From DATMRF01 sp035566435 (lineage in GTDB: Bacteria; Verrucomicrobiota; Verrucomicrobiia; Limisphaerales; UBA8199): a DNA stretch of 64,000 bases. Under the pieces are notes generated by a model. The model made no database searches. It was not told the DNA's origin and was given only the letters and a program-made list of their open reading frames with translations. Location: contig DATMRF010000089.1 in assembly GCA_035566435.1 (NCBI GenBank), positions 44,383 to 108,382 on the forward strand, read 5' to 3'. Positions 37,897-48,000 of the stretch are shown piece after piece. Each line of letters opens with the position of its first letter. Position 1 is the stretch's first letter. A program made the translations under genes and the position numbers.

Positions 37897-38919
37897 TCAG
37901 GATTTCAACAAACATTCAGCAATCTCGAAAATGGTTGCGGTACCGGTCGTTCCCACTTTGTGGACCACCACGGAGGCGGCGGCGTTAGCCAGTTCAAGGG
38001 CTTCACGCAAGTTGGCGCCCGCCGCCATGGCAGCCGTGAGGTTCGCGGAAACCGCGTCGCCGGCTCCGACGACATCAATCGGCCCGCGCACCGGCAGCGA
38101 CGCGACATGCTCGACCTCTCCCGCGGCTGTCGCCCCAAGGATGCCGCGTTCGGCCAGGGTGACGAACACGCTCCGGTGGTTGTGTTGGGCCAGGGCGGCG
38201 GCGGTTTCTTTGATTTCGTTCAGGCTCAACTCCTGGCCCGTTCCGCTCAGGGCGGAGAGCTCAGCGGCATTCATCTTGAACACCGCGGGCGGATAACCGC
38301 GCAGCCCGCGGCGGCTGTCGGCGAGCACGAGCAGGCTGGGATCTTCATCCAAGAGACGGCCCAGCGTGTCGAGAACTTTTTGGGTCACAACGCCAGTCTC
38401 AGGCAGGTCAACCTGGTCCAGAACGATAATCACGTTCGCAACCTGCGCGACGGCCGTCAGCCCGTTGACCAAGAGTCCCTGGAGCAACGCTGGAGTCGGG
38501 GTCCAATTCTTCGAGTCCAGGCGGTTGAGCTCTACGGGAGGCTGGTTGGATCCGCACAGCAAGGGTTTGCAATAGGTAAAAGTGCGGCGCTGCTTCGTGC
38601 GCACAAAGTGCGTCAACTGCACGCCCGGGAGCCATTCCAGCGCGTGCCAGAGCTCGAAGCCTTCCCCGTCGTAACCCGCAAACCCGATCGGGTAGATGGC
38701 GCCGATCCCGAGCGCAGCCAGATTGTTCAGGATGGTTCCGGCGCCCCCCGGCTGCGCCCGCACGTTGAGCACGTTATGCACGGGCAGGCCGGTTTCAATC
38801 GAGCGTTCCTCTCGCGCCGGGTCAATCTCCAGGTAACGGTCCAGGCAGAAATCGCCCAGCACCGCGACGTGCAGGGAACCGTACCGCGAGGTGATTTCCT
38901 GCAAACGCTGCGGAGTCAT
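37897..38919 (-). CDS. PfkB-family sugar kinase (RfaE1-like)
   Basis: A 340-residue ribokinase-family kinase. Motifs: N-terminal VLGDFCLDRYLEID, the Gly-rich PGGAGTILNNLAALG and the catalytic DVVGAGDAVSANL, in which Asp is the base. It resembles the kinase half of HldE/RfaE, which phosphorylates heptose-7-phosphate at C1, but the sugar is not certain. It is last of a minus-strand run (Gfo/Idh/MocA, HAD, 38959 protein, this kinase) with gaps of 26-58 nt, suggesting a four-gene operon for making or using a sugar phosphate. Confidence 0.83.
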   Translation of the reverse strand: MTPQRLQEITSRYGSLHVAVLGDFCLDRYLEIDPAREERSIETGLPVHNVLNVRAQPGGAGTILNNLAALGIGAIYPIGFAGYDGEGFELWHALEWLPGVQLTHFVRTKQRRTFTYCKPLLCGSNQPPVELNRLDSKNWTPTPALLQGLLVNGLTAVAQVANVIIVLDQVDLPETGVVTQKVLDTLGRLLDEDPSLLVLADSRRGLRGYPPAVFKMNAAELSALSGTGQELSLNEIKETAAALAQHNHRSVFVTLAERGILGATAAGEVEHVASLPVRGPIDVVGAGDAVSANLTAAMAAGANLREALELANAAASVVVHKVGTTGTATIFEIAECLLKS

Positions 38920-38958
38920 ACCCCGGTATGTTCCAAGCAGCCATTCATGGCTTAGTGG

Positions 38959-40074
38959 TCATGATCCCTTACCGAGCCGCTGCAGCAAGTGGTGCAGGAA
39001 CGCCACGTTGTCGCACTGGACGTAGTTCATCTTGCCGCCCATGCGCGAAAAGCTCTTGCAGAAGCGCAAGTAGTAAGCGGGGTTGTCTTTGGGTGGTTCG
39101 CCGCGGGACCAATCCCATCGACCGCCGTCCTGGATGTCCACGACGTAAATCGTGTGATCATGAACGATCTTTCGTCCCGCCTGGAGCCGCAAATTGTTGA
39201 CGACACTGATGCTTTTCTCGAAGACCTGCGGCGCCATAATCGCCGAACCGACCGACAGCACGACGCCGCCATCGAGACCTTCCACCGCACGGCTGAATAA
39301 CCGAAAATCCAAGCCAGCGGCACGGCCAATCACCGCTCCATTGAACATTGGATGGGTGGAAAAAATATCGTAACCGATACCGGGATGGACGGTGAAAGGA
39401 ACCTTGTGCCGGAAGGCCCGGGCCAGGATGGAGCTTTCTTTCCAGGGATGCTTTATCTCGATGCGCCCGGCCGGGAGTTTGTGCATCGACATTGCGTGGA
39501 GCAGCTCAGCCCACGCAGGCGCCAGAGGATGGGCCGGGTCGTCACAGAGCGATTTGGTCAACAACTCGGTGGGGGCCAGGCTGGTCCCATCTTCGTCGAT
39601 GAAGCGTCCCAGGCTGCGGCCGTAGCCCTCGTTCCTGAGCGCGCCGGCCAGGAGGGCCAGGTGAATGCAACGGCCCGTTTCGTCCCACGTGCCGAAGGTG
39701 CCGGTAGCGACGTTTTCACGCACGTTTTCTTCGGTGCGCCCCAGGCAGGCGAATTCCCAATCGTGAATGGTGCCCGCGCCGTTGGTGGCGAGATGGGTGA
39801 CCCAGCCACGTTCGACGAGCGCGTTGACGATGCTCATCGCGCCGTTCTTGATCAGATGGGCGCCGTACATGAGGAGCACACTTGCCTGGCGCTTTCGAGC
39901 GGCGGTGATTCGCTGAGCACATTCCTGGATGGTCTTCAAGCCATCGGCATCGCAGGGCCGGGGCGCCGATTTGGGATCAACGAGAATCTTCTCGAGGGAA
40001 CTCAGGCTCCGGCGCTGCGCGAGCGGATAGACTTTGACCTTTTGCAGGTCGATCGGTTCGGGGTAGTCGCTCAT
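38959..40074 (-). CDS. Conserved protein of uncertain fold, possibly deoxyhypusine-synthase-like
   Basis: A 371-residue soluble protein without signal or membrane segment. Notable stretches are MYGAHLIKNGAMSIVNALVE, THLATNGAGTIHDWEFACLG, FRHKVPFTVHPGIGYDIF and VVLSVGSAIMAPQVFEKS. The ATNGAGTIHDWE segment recalls the TTAGG..ED region of NAD-dependent deoxyhypusine synthase-like enzymes, but the similarity is from memory and weak. Bacteria do not make hypusine on EF-P, so such homologues usually do something else. It lies between a HAD hydrolase and a PfkB kinase; I infer action on the same metabolite. Confidence 0.55.
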   Translation of the reverse strand: MSDYPEPIDLQKVKVYPLAQRRSLSSLEKILVDPKSAPRPCDADGLKTIQECAQRITAARKRQASVLLMYGAHLIKNGAMSIVNALVERGWVTHLATNGAGTIHDWEFACLGRTEENVRENVATGTFGTWDETGRCIHLALLAGALRNEGYGRSLGRFIDEDGTSLAPTELLTKSLCDDPAHPLAPAWAELLHAMSMHKLPAGRIEIKHPWKESSILARAFRHKVPFTVHPGIGYDIFSTHPMFNGAVIGRAAGLDFRLFSRAVEGLDGGVVLSVGSAIMAPQVFEKSISVVNNLRLQAGRKIVHDHTIYVVDIQDGGRWDWSRGEPPKDNPAYYLRFCKSFSRMGGKMNYVQCDNVAFLHHLLQRLGKGS

Positions 40075-40100
40075 TGATTTTGCCGGCGTTGATTATGCGT

Positions 40101-40937
40101 TCATTTGCCCAGAATACACTCGACCAGCGCATCCGGGCCGCGATAGTCCGGGATTAGAACATCGGCGCCCGCGCTGCGCAATTGGACAAGTTTTTGGGGA
40201 TGCATGTTGCCGGACCCATTCCGGTCTTCGTCGCTGGCCACGCCGACAGCCAATCCGCCCGCTTCTTTGGCGATCTGTATCTCGACCGGGCCGTCCCCGA
40301 CGGCGAGCAAGTGCTCCCCCGCTATGTGCTCCTCCTGGAGCAGACGGGCGACCACCGCGCGCTTATCGGATTGGGCAAGGTTGGCGGTTCCCCCGTAGAT
40401 GTGGCGCCCGAAGAAACCCGCAAGGCCCAGTAATTCCGCCTCCTGCTTCACGCGCGTTTCGAGCGTGCCGCTAAGGATGATCAGGTCCAGGCCGCGTGCC
40501 TTGAGCCTCTCCAGCAGAGCGCGGGCGCCATAGACCACGAAATCGTCCCGTTGCGCCCTGCCCTCCCGGATTTGCCCGGTCCGCTCTTCAATCGCAGCAT
40601 CCAGCCGCCGCTGGTACTCGGACAAGAGCTGTTCGGGCGGAGGGGCGGCGCCGCCTCGCTCCTGGACCCTTTGGACGCAGAGGCGCATTTGAAAAATCGA
40701 CGGTTTGCCGTTCAAGGAAAGAATATCATTTAGCAGCAGCGCATGGATTACGGACTCGGTTTCACCCTGGCAAACGGGCAAATGCTCGCGAAAGAGCTGG
40801 AACATGATTTCCGGCCAACCGTGCCGCAGCCAGGAAAGCGTGCCGTCAAAGTCGAAGACGACATGGCTGATTTGCCGGCGCGGGCGAAAGCCTGGGCGGA
40901 ACTCAGTGTCCCGGCTCAACGCGATCGCGGCATCCAT
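40101..40937 (-). CDS. HAD-family phosphatase
   Basis: A 278-residue HAD hydrolase. Motif I VVFDFDGTLSWLRHG gives the nucleophile Asp; a helical cap follows (residues about 60-150); motif II is LIILSGTLE, and motif IV is VGDGPVEIQIAKEAGG, where the second acidic residue is Glu. The ATG at 40937 begins the protein-like part; the 100 codons before it are a shadow of the neighbouring gene. It belongs to the minus-strand group with a PfkB kinase and an unidentified protein, suggesting that the three act on one phosphorylated sugar or polyol. Confidence 0.83.
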   Translation of the reverse strand: MDAAIALSRDTEFRPGFRPRRQISHVVFDFDGTLSWLRHGWPEIMFQLFREHLPVCQGETESVIHALLLNDILSLNGKPSIFQMRLCVQRVQERGGAAPPPEQLLSEYQRRLDAAIEERTGQIREGRAQRDDFVVYGARALLERLKARGLDLIILSGTLETRVKQEAELLGLAGFFGRHIYGGTANLAQSDKRAVVARLLQEEHIAGEHLLAVGDGPVEIQIAKEAGGLAVGVASDEDRNGSGNMHPQKLVQLRSAGADVLIPDYRGPDALVECILGK

Positions 40938-40995
40938 AGGTCCCGGGTGATTTGGGTCAATTCGAGTGATACGAGGAGGCAACCGGCTCCAACCC

Positions 40996-42093
40996 TTATC
41001 CCACCTTTTCCCAGGTCCGCTCCCGGGCGGCCTTGTACATGGCCTCCATGACGACGACGCGCGCGGCGGCCTCGCGCGGGGTGACGAGGGGCTGGTCCTT
41101 GGCACCGGCGACGGCATCGAGAAACTGGTGGAGGGGCGCGCGCGGCGCGGGTGGAAGCTGGGTCCAGGGGTCGGTGCTGGCGCTGCCGGGGATTTTCTTG
41201 CTGCGGTAGTACAGATGGCTGTCGTAGATGAGGGCATGGCCTTCGGTGCCGCTAATGAGCAACTGGGCCGGGTCTTCGATATCGACCCAGCCGGCGGCGA
41301 GGGTGCCGATGTAACCCTGTTTGAACTGAATCAGCCCTTCGCCGCATTCGTCACAGCTCCCATAGCGACCGGTCACCGACTTCACATCGGCGGTGACGGC
41401 GGCGACATCACCGAGCAGCCACATCAGAATGTCCAGCTTATGGGTTCCCAGATCGCCGAAGGCGCCCACGCCGGCGACTTTTGGGTCGGTCATCCAGCGG
41501 TAGTCGGTGTCGAACCACCCCTCGAGCGCGCCGCTATGGCAGTTGGAGCCGCGCACGCGGGTAATGGTTCCGAAGTTGCCTTTGGCAATTTCCTGTTTCA
41601 GGAAGATGTGCTTGGCGTCCGTGCGCATGAAATAGCCGGTGGTGAAGAGCAGGTTCGCCTTCTCGATCGCGTCGGCCATGGCCAGGCTCTCTTTCGCGGT
41701 AATGCCGAGGGGCTTTTCGACGAACATGTGTTTGCGCGCCTTGGCGGCCGCCAGGACGAGCGCGTGGTGCCGGTTGGTTTCCGAAAAAACGACCACGGCG
41801 GCGACCTCCGGGTCGGACCAGATTTTCTCGACGTCATCGGTTTTCTGAGCTTCGAAGTCTTTGGCCAGCTTGTCCGCCCGCGCGGGATCGTGGTCCCAGA
41901 CCCATTTGACCCTGGCGTCGGGCCGCTTCTTCATAAGGGCCAGAAAGCCGGGGGTGTGAATATGGGCGCCGCCGACGAGGGCGAGGGTGAGTTTTTTTTC
42001 GCCCTGGGCCCAGACGGACGAAAGGCCGCCGGCGGCGACGGTGGCGACAGTGGCAGTGCGAATGAAGTCTCTACGGGTGAGGTGCGCGTTCAT
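40996..42093 (-). CDS. TAT-exported Gfo/Idh/MocA oxidoreductase
   Basis: A 365-residue NAD(P)-dependent sugar-type oxidoreductase. A twin-arginine signal (LTRRDFIRTATVATVAAGG) exports it with its cofactor. The Rossmann part shows ALVGGAHIHTPGFL (a variant of GxGxxG), then VVVFSETNRHHALV and the signature EKPLG at about 128; the C-terminal domain has GAFGDLGTHKLDILMWLLGD. It is the first gene of the minus-strand operon with the HAD, 38959 and PfkB genes (58-nt gap). Exported versions are very numerous in Verrucomicrobia and probably act on polysaccharide breakdown products. Confidence 0.88.
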   Translation of the reverse strand: MNAHLTRRDFIRTATVATVAAGGLSSVWAQGEKKLTLALVGGAHIHTPGFLALMKKRPDARVKWVWDHDPARADKLAKDFEAQKTDDVEKIWSDPEVAAVVVFSETNRHHALVLAAAKARKHMFVEKPLGITAKESLAMADAIEKANLLFTTGYFMRTDAKHIFLKQEIAKGNFGTITRVRGSNCHSGALEGWFDTDYRWMTDPKVAGVGAFGDLGTHKLDILMWLLGDVAAVTADVKSVTGRYGSCDECGEGLIQFKQGYIGTLAAGWVDIEDPAQLLISGTEGHALIYDSHLYYRSKKIPGSASTDPWTQLPPAPRAPLHQFLDAVAGAKDQPLVTPREAAARVVVMEAMYKAARERTWEKVG

Positions 42094-42206
42094 AGAAGAG
42101 TTGGTTCAAATTTCCGGGACGGTAACACCGCGGGCAGCCTGGTGCCAAGCGGTTTGAAAAGGACAATTGCCGGTCGGGGTCTTTCCGATTAACATAGGCC
42201 ACACGT

Positions 42207-43973
42207 ATGAGGAAGCTGTTGCCGCTGATCCCGTTGCTGCTGGCCGGTTGCGCCAGATTGTCCACCACCCCCACGAGTGAAAGCGAAAGCGAAGCTGCTT
42301 TCCAGCGGCTGGCCGCCGACTATGTGACGGGCTACCTGGTCTGGCGCCCGCAGGTGGGGACGACGCTGGGATTCCACGAGTACGACGGGGGCATCACGGA
42401 TTATCGGCGCGCCTCGATCGAGGGGGAATTGCAGCGGCTCAAGACTTACGACCGGCGGTTCGCGGAGCTGAACGTGCTCCAACTCACGCGCCGGTCGGCT
42501 TACGACCTGCGCCTGCTGCGCAATGCCATCGAGCGGGAGATCTTTGGATTCGAGCAGATGCAAATCTATTCGCGCAACCCGATGGCTTACGCCGGGGCGC
42601 TGGACGTCAACATCTATATCAAGCGCAACTTCGCGCCGCTCGATGAGCGGGTGCAATCGCTCACAGCGATCCTGAACCAGGCGCCGAATATCTTTGCCGC
42701 CGCGCGGGAAAACCTGGCGGAGGTCCTGCCGCGGCCGATGGTGGAGACCGCGATCGACGTGGCCAACGGCGCGGCCGATTTCCTGGAGAAGGATTTGGTG
42801 GAGGCGGTGCGGGACGTGAAGGACCCGGGGGTCCTGGGGGCCTTCGGCGGCGCGAACCGGCGCGCGATCTATGCGTTGCGGGAGTACGTCGCTTACCTCA
42901 AGGAACAAAAGTTGCCGCGGGCCGACGACCGGTATGCGCTGGGCCGGGACAATTACATCAAACTGCTGCAATACGGGGAAATGGTGACGGGGCCGCCCGA
43001 GCAGTTGCTGGACCTGGGCCTGCGCGAGTTGCGCCGCAAGCAAAAAGCGTTCGCCGAGGCCGCGCGCCAAATCGATCCGACGAAACCGGCCGTCGAAGTT
43101 TTCCAGGAGATCCAGAAGGACCACCCGAGCGAACTGAGCCTGATTCCGGACACGGCGAGGCATTTGGAGATGATCCGGCAGTTTGTGATCGACAACGAGC
43201 TGGTGACGCTGCCCTCGCCGGTCCGCGCCCGCGTGGCTGAAACGCCGCAGTATTTGCGGGCGACCAGCTTCGCCTCGATGGATACTCCCGGCCCGTTCGA
43301 AACGCGCGCGACCGAGGCGTATTATTACGTCACGCCGCCCGAATCCTTCTGGACACCCGAGCAGAAGGAAGAATGGCTCACGTCGTTCAATTATTACACG
43401 ACCGACATCGTTTCCATCCATGAGGCGTATCCCGGCCATTACGTTCAGTTCCTTTGCTTGAATGCTTCGTCGGCGAACACCATCGAAAAGATTTTCTCCA
43501 GCTACGCCTTCACCGAGGGCTGGGCGCACTATGCGGAACAAATGATGGTGGACGAAGGTTTCGGGACGAGCCTGCCGGCTTTCCCCGAGAAGCGGGCCGA
43601 TGCCGCCAAATACCGGCTGGCGCAAACCGATGAAGCGCTCCTGCGCGTGTGCCGGCTCTGCGTCTCCATCAAGATGCATTGCCAGGGCATGACCGTGGAT
43701 GAGGCGACGCGGTTTTTCCAGGAGAACTGCTACTACGCAGAAAAACCGGCCCGCCAGGAAGCCATCCGCGGCACCTTTGATCCCGAATACCTGTACTACA
43801 CTCTCGGCAAGCTGGAGATTCAGAAACTCCGTCATGACTGGGCGAAACAGGAGGGCACCAGCTTCTCCTTGCGCCGGTTCCATGACGAAGTGCTCCGGCA
43901 CGGCGCCCCGCCGATTCGCCTGCTGCGCCAGGTAATGCTCCATGACCCGAGCCTCTGGGGCGAGATCTTGTAG
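42207..43973 (+). CDS. DUF885 lipoprotein, predicted metallopeptidase
   Basis: A 588-residue lipoprotein (MRKLLPLIPLLLAGCARL, lipobox LAGC). The DUF885 family is thought to be zinc carboxypeptidase-like. The metal-binding helix is HEAYPGHYVQFL at about residue 410, and a second site is SSYAFTEGWAHYAEQMM at about 435. A helical N-terminal half precedes it. It is single, between the divergent Gfo/Idh/MocA gene and lexA, whose operator starts 45 nt after its stop. Confidence 0.88.
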   Translation: MRKLLPLIPLLLAGCARLSTTPTSESESEAAFQRLAADYVTGYLVWRPQVGTTLGFHEYDGGITDYRRASIEGELQRLKTYDRRFAELNVLQLTRRSAYDLRLLRNAIEREIFGFEQMQIYSRNPMAYAGALDVNIYIKRNFAPLDERVQSLTAILNQAPNIFAAARENLAEVLPRPMVETAIDVANGAADFLEKDLVEAVRDVKDPGVLGAFGGANRRAIYALREYVAYLKEQKLPRADDRYALGRDNYIKLLQYGEMVTGPPEQLLDLGLRELRRKQKAFAEAARQIDPTKPAVEVFQEIQKDHPSELSLIPDTARHLEMIRQFVIDNELVTLPSPVRARVAETPQYLRATSFASMDTPGPFETRATEAYYYVTPPESFWTPEQKEEWLTSFNYYTTDIVSIHEAYPGHYVQFLCLNASSANTIEKIFSSYAFTEGWAHYAEQMMVDEGFGTSLPAFPEKRADAAKYRLAQTDEALLRVCRLCVSIKMHCQGMTVDEATRFFQENCYYAEKPARQEAIRGTFDPEYLYYTLGKLEIQKLRHDWAKQEGTSFSLRRFHDEVLRHGAPPIRLLRQVMLHDPSLWGEIL

Positions 43974-44018
43974 GCCGCAAGCGCCCGGTGAATAACTCAC
44001 TGCTGGACAAATATACAC

Positions 44019-44038
44019 TACTGTCCTAAAGTCCAGTA
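44019..44038. promoter_or_regulatory. SOS-box-like operator upstream of lexA
   Basis: TACTG-N10-CAGTA, a perfect 5-bp dyad with the 20-bp geometry of the E. coli LexA box (TACTG, alternating TA, CAGTA); the core is CTGT-N8-CCAG rather than CTGT-N8-ACAG. It lies 43 nt before the lexA ATG. A larger dyad (CTGGAC at 44003 and GTCCAG at 44031) overlaps it. This suggests autoregulation of lexA and SOS control of the polymerase gene behind it. Confidence 0.55.
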
Positions 44039-44081
44039 TTGGCATTCGAGCAACGTTCCCGCTCCGCAAATCAGAAGCGCT

Positions 44082-44711
44082 ATGAAAGAGCTGACCGACC
44101 GACAAAGGCAAATTCTGGAGTTCATCCAGCGCAAACAGGAGTCGCGCGGCCTGGTCCCCACGTTCCGTGAAATTGCCGCGCACTTCCGCTTCAGCAGCCC
44201 CAACGCCGCGCTGGCGCATGTGCAGGCCCTGCTGGCCAAAGGGGCCCTGAAAAACCTCCCCGGCCGCGCTCGCTCGCTCCAGGTGGTGGACCCCCATGTC
44301 CCGCCCAACCGGCCGCGGCCACGAGTGGTTTCCGTGCCGATTTACGGCGCCATCCCCGCCGGCCAACCCCAGGACGCCGCCCAGGAGGAGGAAGGGTGTG
44401 TGTTGATCGACGTGGAGACGCTGGGCATCAAAGCGTCCGCCCGGACGTTCGGCCTGAAAGTGCGGGGCGATTCGATGCTGGGCAAAAGCATCATCGATGG
44501 CGATGTGGCGATTATCGAGCACGGGGTGCAGCCGCGCTCCGGCGACGTGGTCGCCGCGCTGATCGACGGCCAGGTGACGCTCAAGACGTTTGTCCTGCAC
44601 CGCGGCAAGCCGCATTTGCGCGCGGAAAACCCGCGCTACCCGAATCTCATCCCGCAAGAGGAATTGCAAATTCAGGGTGTCATGGTCGCGCTGGTGCGTA
44701 GACGGCGGTGA
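44082..44711 (+). CDS. lexA: LexA repressor
   Basis: A 209-residue SOS repressor with self-cleaving protease. The N-terminal winged HTH (LTDRQRQILEFIQRKQESRG, FREIAAHFRFSSPNAALAHV) binds operators. The cleavage bond Ala-Gly lies in IPAGQPQDA at about 95; the catalytic Ser is in RGDSMLGKSIIDGD and the Lys in VTLKTFVL. All protease residues are present. The linker is rich in Pro. The next plus-strand gene is the Y-family/DnaE fusion, 295 nt away across repeats, in the same order as lexA-imuB-dnaE2 cassettes elsewhere. Confidence 0.95.
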   Translation: MKELTDRQRQILEFIQRKQESRGLVPTFREIAAHFRFSSPNAALAHVQALLAKGALKNLPGRARSLQVVDPHVPPNRPRPRVVSVPIYGAIPAGQPQDAAQEEEGCVLIDVETLGIKASARTFGLKVRGDSMLGKSIIDGDVAIIEHGVQPRSGDVVAALIDGQVTLKTFVLHRGKPHLRAENPRYPNLIPQEELQIQGVMVALVRRRR

Positions 44712-45006
44712 GGCGGGGAGAGCGGGGAGAGCGGGGAAGGGTTAAAACGTGGGAACGACCTGACGAGGTGGTGGAGTAGTGGATTAATGGATTGGTGGAG
44801 TAATGAGGACGGATCGATTACGACGACGAGAACGAGGATGAGGATGATTGGAAAACTGACTGTGCTTTCGGCCCTTTTTAACGTTTCACGCACCTGTCCG
44901 CCGAAGCCTTGGCGAAGGCGGATCACGTTTCACGTTTTAACCTTTTAACGCTTTAACGCTTCCACGCTCCAACGCTCCAACGCTCTCACGCTCTAACGAC
45001 TTGCCG
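44712..45006. repeat. 295-nt repeat block between lexA and the polymerase gene
   Basis: Contains GGGGAGAGCGGGGAGAGC (44713-44735), GTGGAGTAGTGGATTAATGG words (44767-44805), an ACGACGACGAGAACGAGG run (44818-44848) and TTTCACGTTTTAACC, TTTAACGCTTTAACGC words (44875-44998). The last words run to within 10 nt of the polymerase start, so no ribosome binding site of normal type is visible. No SOS box is present in this gap. Confidence 0.75.
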
Positions 45007-48000
45007 ATGTCCTTCCCCCGTTCCATCGTGCACCTCGACGCCGACGCCTTCTTCGCGTCGGTCGAGCAGGCGGCCGACCCCCGTCTCCGGGGCCAGCCGA
45101 TTGCCGTCGGCGGCGAGAAGCGCGGCATCATCGCCTCCGCTTCGTATGAGGCGCGCAAGTTCGGCATTTATACGCCGATGCCCACGACGATGGCGCGCCG
45201 GCTTTGCCCCAGGCTCATCCTGCTGCCGGGCGATTTCGATAAATACGAACTCTTTTCGCGGCTGATGTTTTCCTATGCTTACGATTTCACGCCGGACGTG
45301 GAGATCGGCTCGATTGACGAGGGTTACTTCGACCTGACCGGCACGCGCCAGCCGGCGGTCGGCATCGCCCAAACCATCCGCCGGGCGATTCGCCAGTCGC
45401 TCAAGCTGCCGGTCAGCGAGGGCATCGCCGGCAACAAACTCGTCAGCCAGATTGCCTCCAAGCTCAAGAAGCCTTCCGCTTTCGAGGTCGTGGCGAACGG
45501 CGGCGAAGCGGAATTTTTATCGCCGCTGGCGAATAAATGGTTGCCGGGCGTGGGCCCCCAAACCGCCGGCCAGCTCAATGCCGCCGGACTGGCGTTCATC
45601 GGCCAGATTGCGCAAACGCCCATCGACCTGTTGAACCTGCTGGTCGGCAGCCCGGCGCCGCAGTTGCGCCGCTTTGCCCTGGGCATCGATGAACGGCCGC
45701 TCATCCCCGTGCGCGCCCCCGCCAAGTCCTACGGCGAACAGGAAACCTTCGCCGCCGATACCACCGACGAACCGTTTCTCGAAGCCACCCTCCGGCGTAT
45801 GGCCGACAAACTCATGGCCAAAGTGCGCGAAGACGGCAAAAGCATCCGCACGCTGACGGTCAAGGTCCGCTATAACGACATGGACGAGGAACAGGCCAGC
45901 GAGAGTCTCAACGAACCGACCGACCTGGAAACGGACCTTTATGCCAGGACCTCCGCGCTGCTGCGCAAGGCCTGGCGGCGGCGCGTCAGTCTCCGGCTGG
46001 TTTCGCTCAAGCTTTCCAACATCTATGATGGCCGCTTCCGCAGCGGCCTGGCGCTGGACGTCACCGACCGCCGGCATACCGCCCAACAACGCCTCGCCGG
46101 CACCGTCGATGAGCTGCGCCAAAAATTCGGCCGCGCCGTGCTCCTGCGCGGGCATGATTTCATGCTGCGGGCCAAGGGCGGCCGGGGCGAAGAACCGGGG
46201 GACGGGGGAGAGAGGGCGGAGAGCAGAGAGAAGAAAGCAGAAAACAGAAAACAGAAAACAGTAATCAGAAGCCAGAGAGCGGAGGACGGGAACCCGAGGA
46301 CGGAGGCCAGCCATCAAGAGTCAGGCAAATCAAAAATCAAAAATCAAAAATCAAAAACCCAGTGCGTTCCCCTGAACGTTCACAGCTACTACTCCTTTCT
46401 CGACTCGACGCTTTCCATCAAAGCCATCATTGACCTGGCCAAGCGCCACGAGCTCCCGGCGATTGCTTTGACCGACCGGAACAATCTCCACGGCGCGGTG
46501 GAATTCGCGCAGGCGGCAGCCGAAGCCGGCATCAAGCCCATCATCGGCGCCGAGCTTGACTGGGACGGCCGCCGCGTCTGTCTCTACGTTCAAAACCAAA
46601 CAGGCTACCAGAACCTCTGCCGCATTCTGAACGCCATGGCCGCGCAAGAGCAGAGGCCGGAGACCAGAAATCAGCGGTCAGCGGTCAGAAACCAGAGATC
46701 GGAACGGTCAAACGCGTCGGCTCAGGAAAGCCAATTTGCAATTTTCAATTCTCAATTTCCAATTCTCAATTCCGCACTCGAGCAAAGCCTGCCAACGAAC
46801 GGTAGGGACGCGTTCCACCGCGTCCCCGATCCCTTGCGTAAAAATGGGGACGCGGGTGGAACGCGTCCCTACCAAATCGTTCCTGGGCCTCATGCCGGCG
46901 GTTTTGCGCCTCCGATTCTCCTTACGTCGGCGGCTACAATTCAAAATTTCACCGACGGTCTCCTCGCCGTCAGTCCATCCGCCGAACTGGCGCAATTTTT
47001 CCCCGGCCGTTTCTACCTCGAAATCAGCTCCCTTGACGCCTACGAAAATGCCCGCCGGCAATCCACCAATCCGCCACTCCATCACTCCATCACTCCATCA
47101 CTCCATCACTCCGCCACCCCCTCCCTCTCTCCACCCACTAATCCACCAATCCACCAATCCACTAATCCATCCATCCATCCATCCACCAATCCATCAATCC
47201 ACCACCGCTCCGCTCCCCTGCCCTGCGTTGCGTCGTTCCCGGTCCACTACGAGCTTCCTTCCGACCGCTGGAAATACAACATCGTCCAAAGCATCCGCAC
47301 CCTCACCTTGCTCCGGCAACCGCATCCCCAAAAGCGCCTGGCGGGCGATTATCACTTCCGCCCCGCCGCCGAAATGCGCGAACTGTTTGCCGCGCATCCC
47401 GAGTTGCTGGCGCACAGCCTGGAAATCGCCGACCGCTGCGCGTTCACCTTTTCCCTCGGCAAACCGCAATTCCCCAGTTACCCGCCGCCTGACGGCTCGA
47501 CCCCGGCGGCCTTTCTGCGCCGGCTCGTCATGGACGGACTTCAGCGCCGCTACCCGGACGAGCATGCCCGCCTCAGGCCGCAACTCGAAGAGGAATTGGC
47601 GATCATCATGGAAGTCGGCTACGAGGAATACTTTCTCGTCATGTGGGGCATTCTCCAGGAGTGCCGCCAGCGCGGCATCGAATGGATTACGCGCGGCAGC
47701 GCCGCCGATTCCCTCGCCTGCTACTGCCTCGAAATCAGCGGTGTCTGTCCCATCCGCTTTGACCTCTATTTCCGGCGCTTCCTCAACAAAGAACGCATGG
47801 CGCTCAACAAACTGCCGGATATCGACGTCGATTTTCCACACGACCGCAAAGACGATGTGATCGATTTAATCTTCGAAAAATACGGCCCCGCTCGTGCCGC
47901 AGTCGTTGGCGGCTTTTCCACCTTCCAATCCCGCAGCGCCTTTGCCGAAGTGGCCAAAGTCCTGGGCGTGTCCGAATACCAGGTCCGCCGCCTCACCGAA

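Noticed and set aside
42189..44669. 826-codon minus-strand frame across the DUF885 and lexA genes
   Set aside because: It crosses two well-supported plus-strand genes and the operator region; its sequence is Arg/His-rich shadow.
45007..46180. Reading the Y-family part as catalytically dead ImuB
   Set aside because: The DADAFF and SIDEGYF motifs keep the acidic metal ligands, so it is closer to an active DinB.
46186..47220. Intein or intron inside the polymerase fusion
   Set aside because: The inserts lack Cys/Ser/His-Asn splice residues and Hedgehog/Intein blocks, and consist of repeat words without RNA-intron features.
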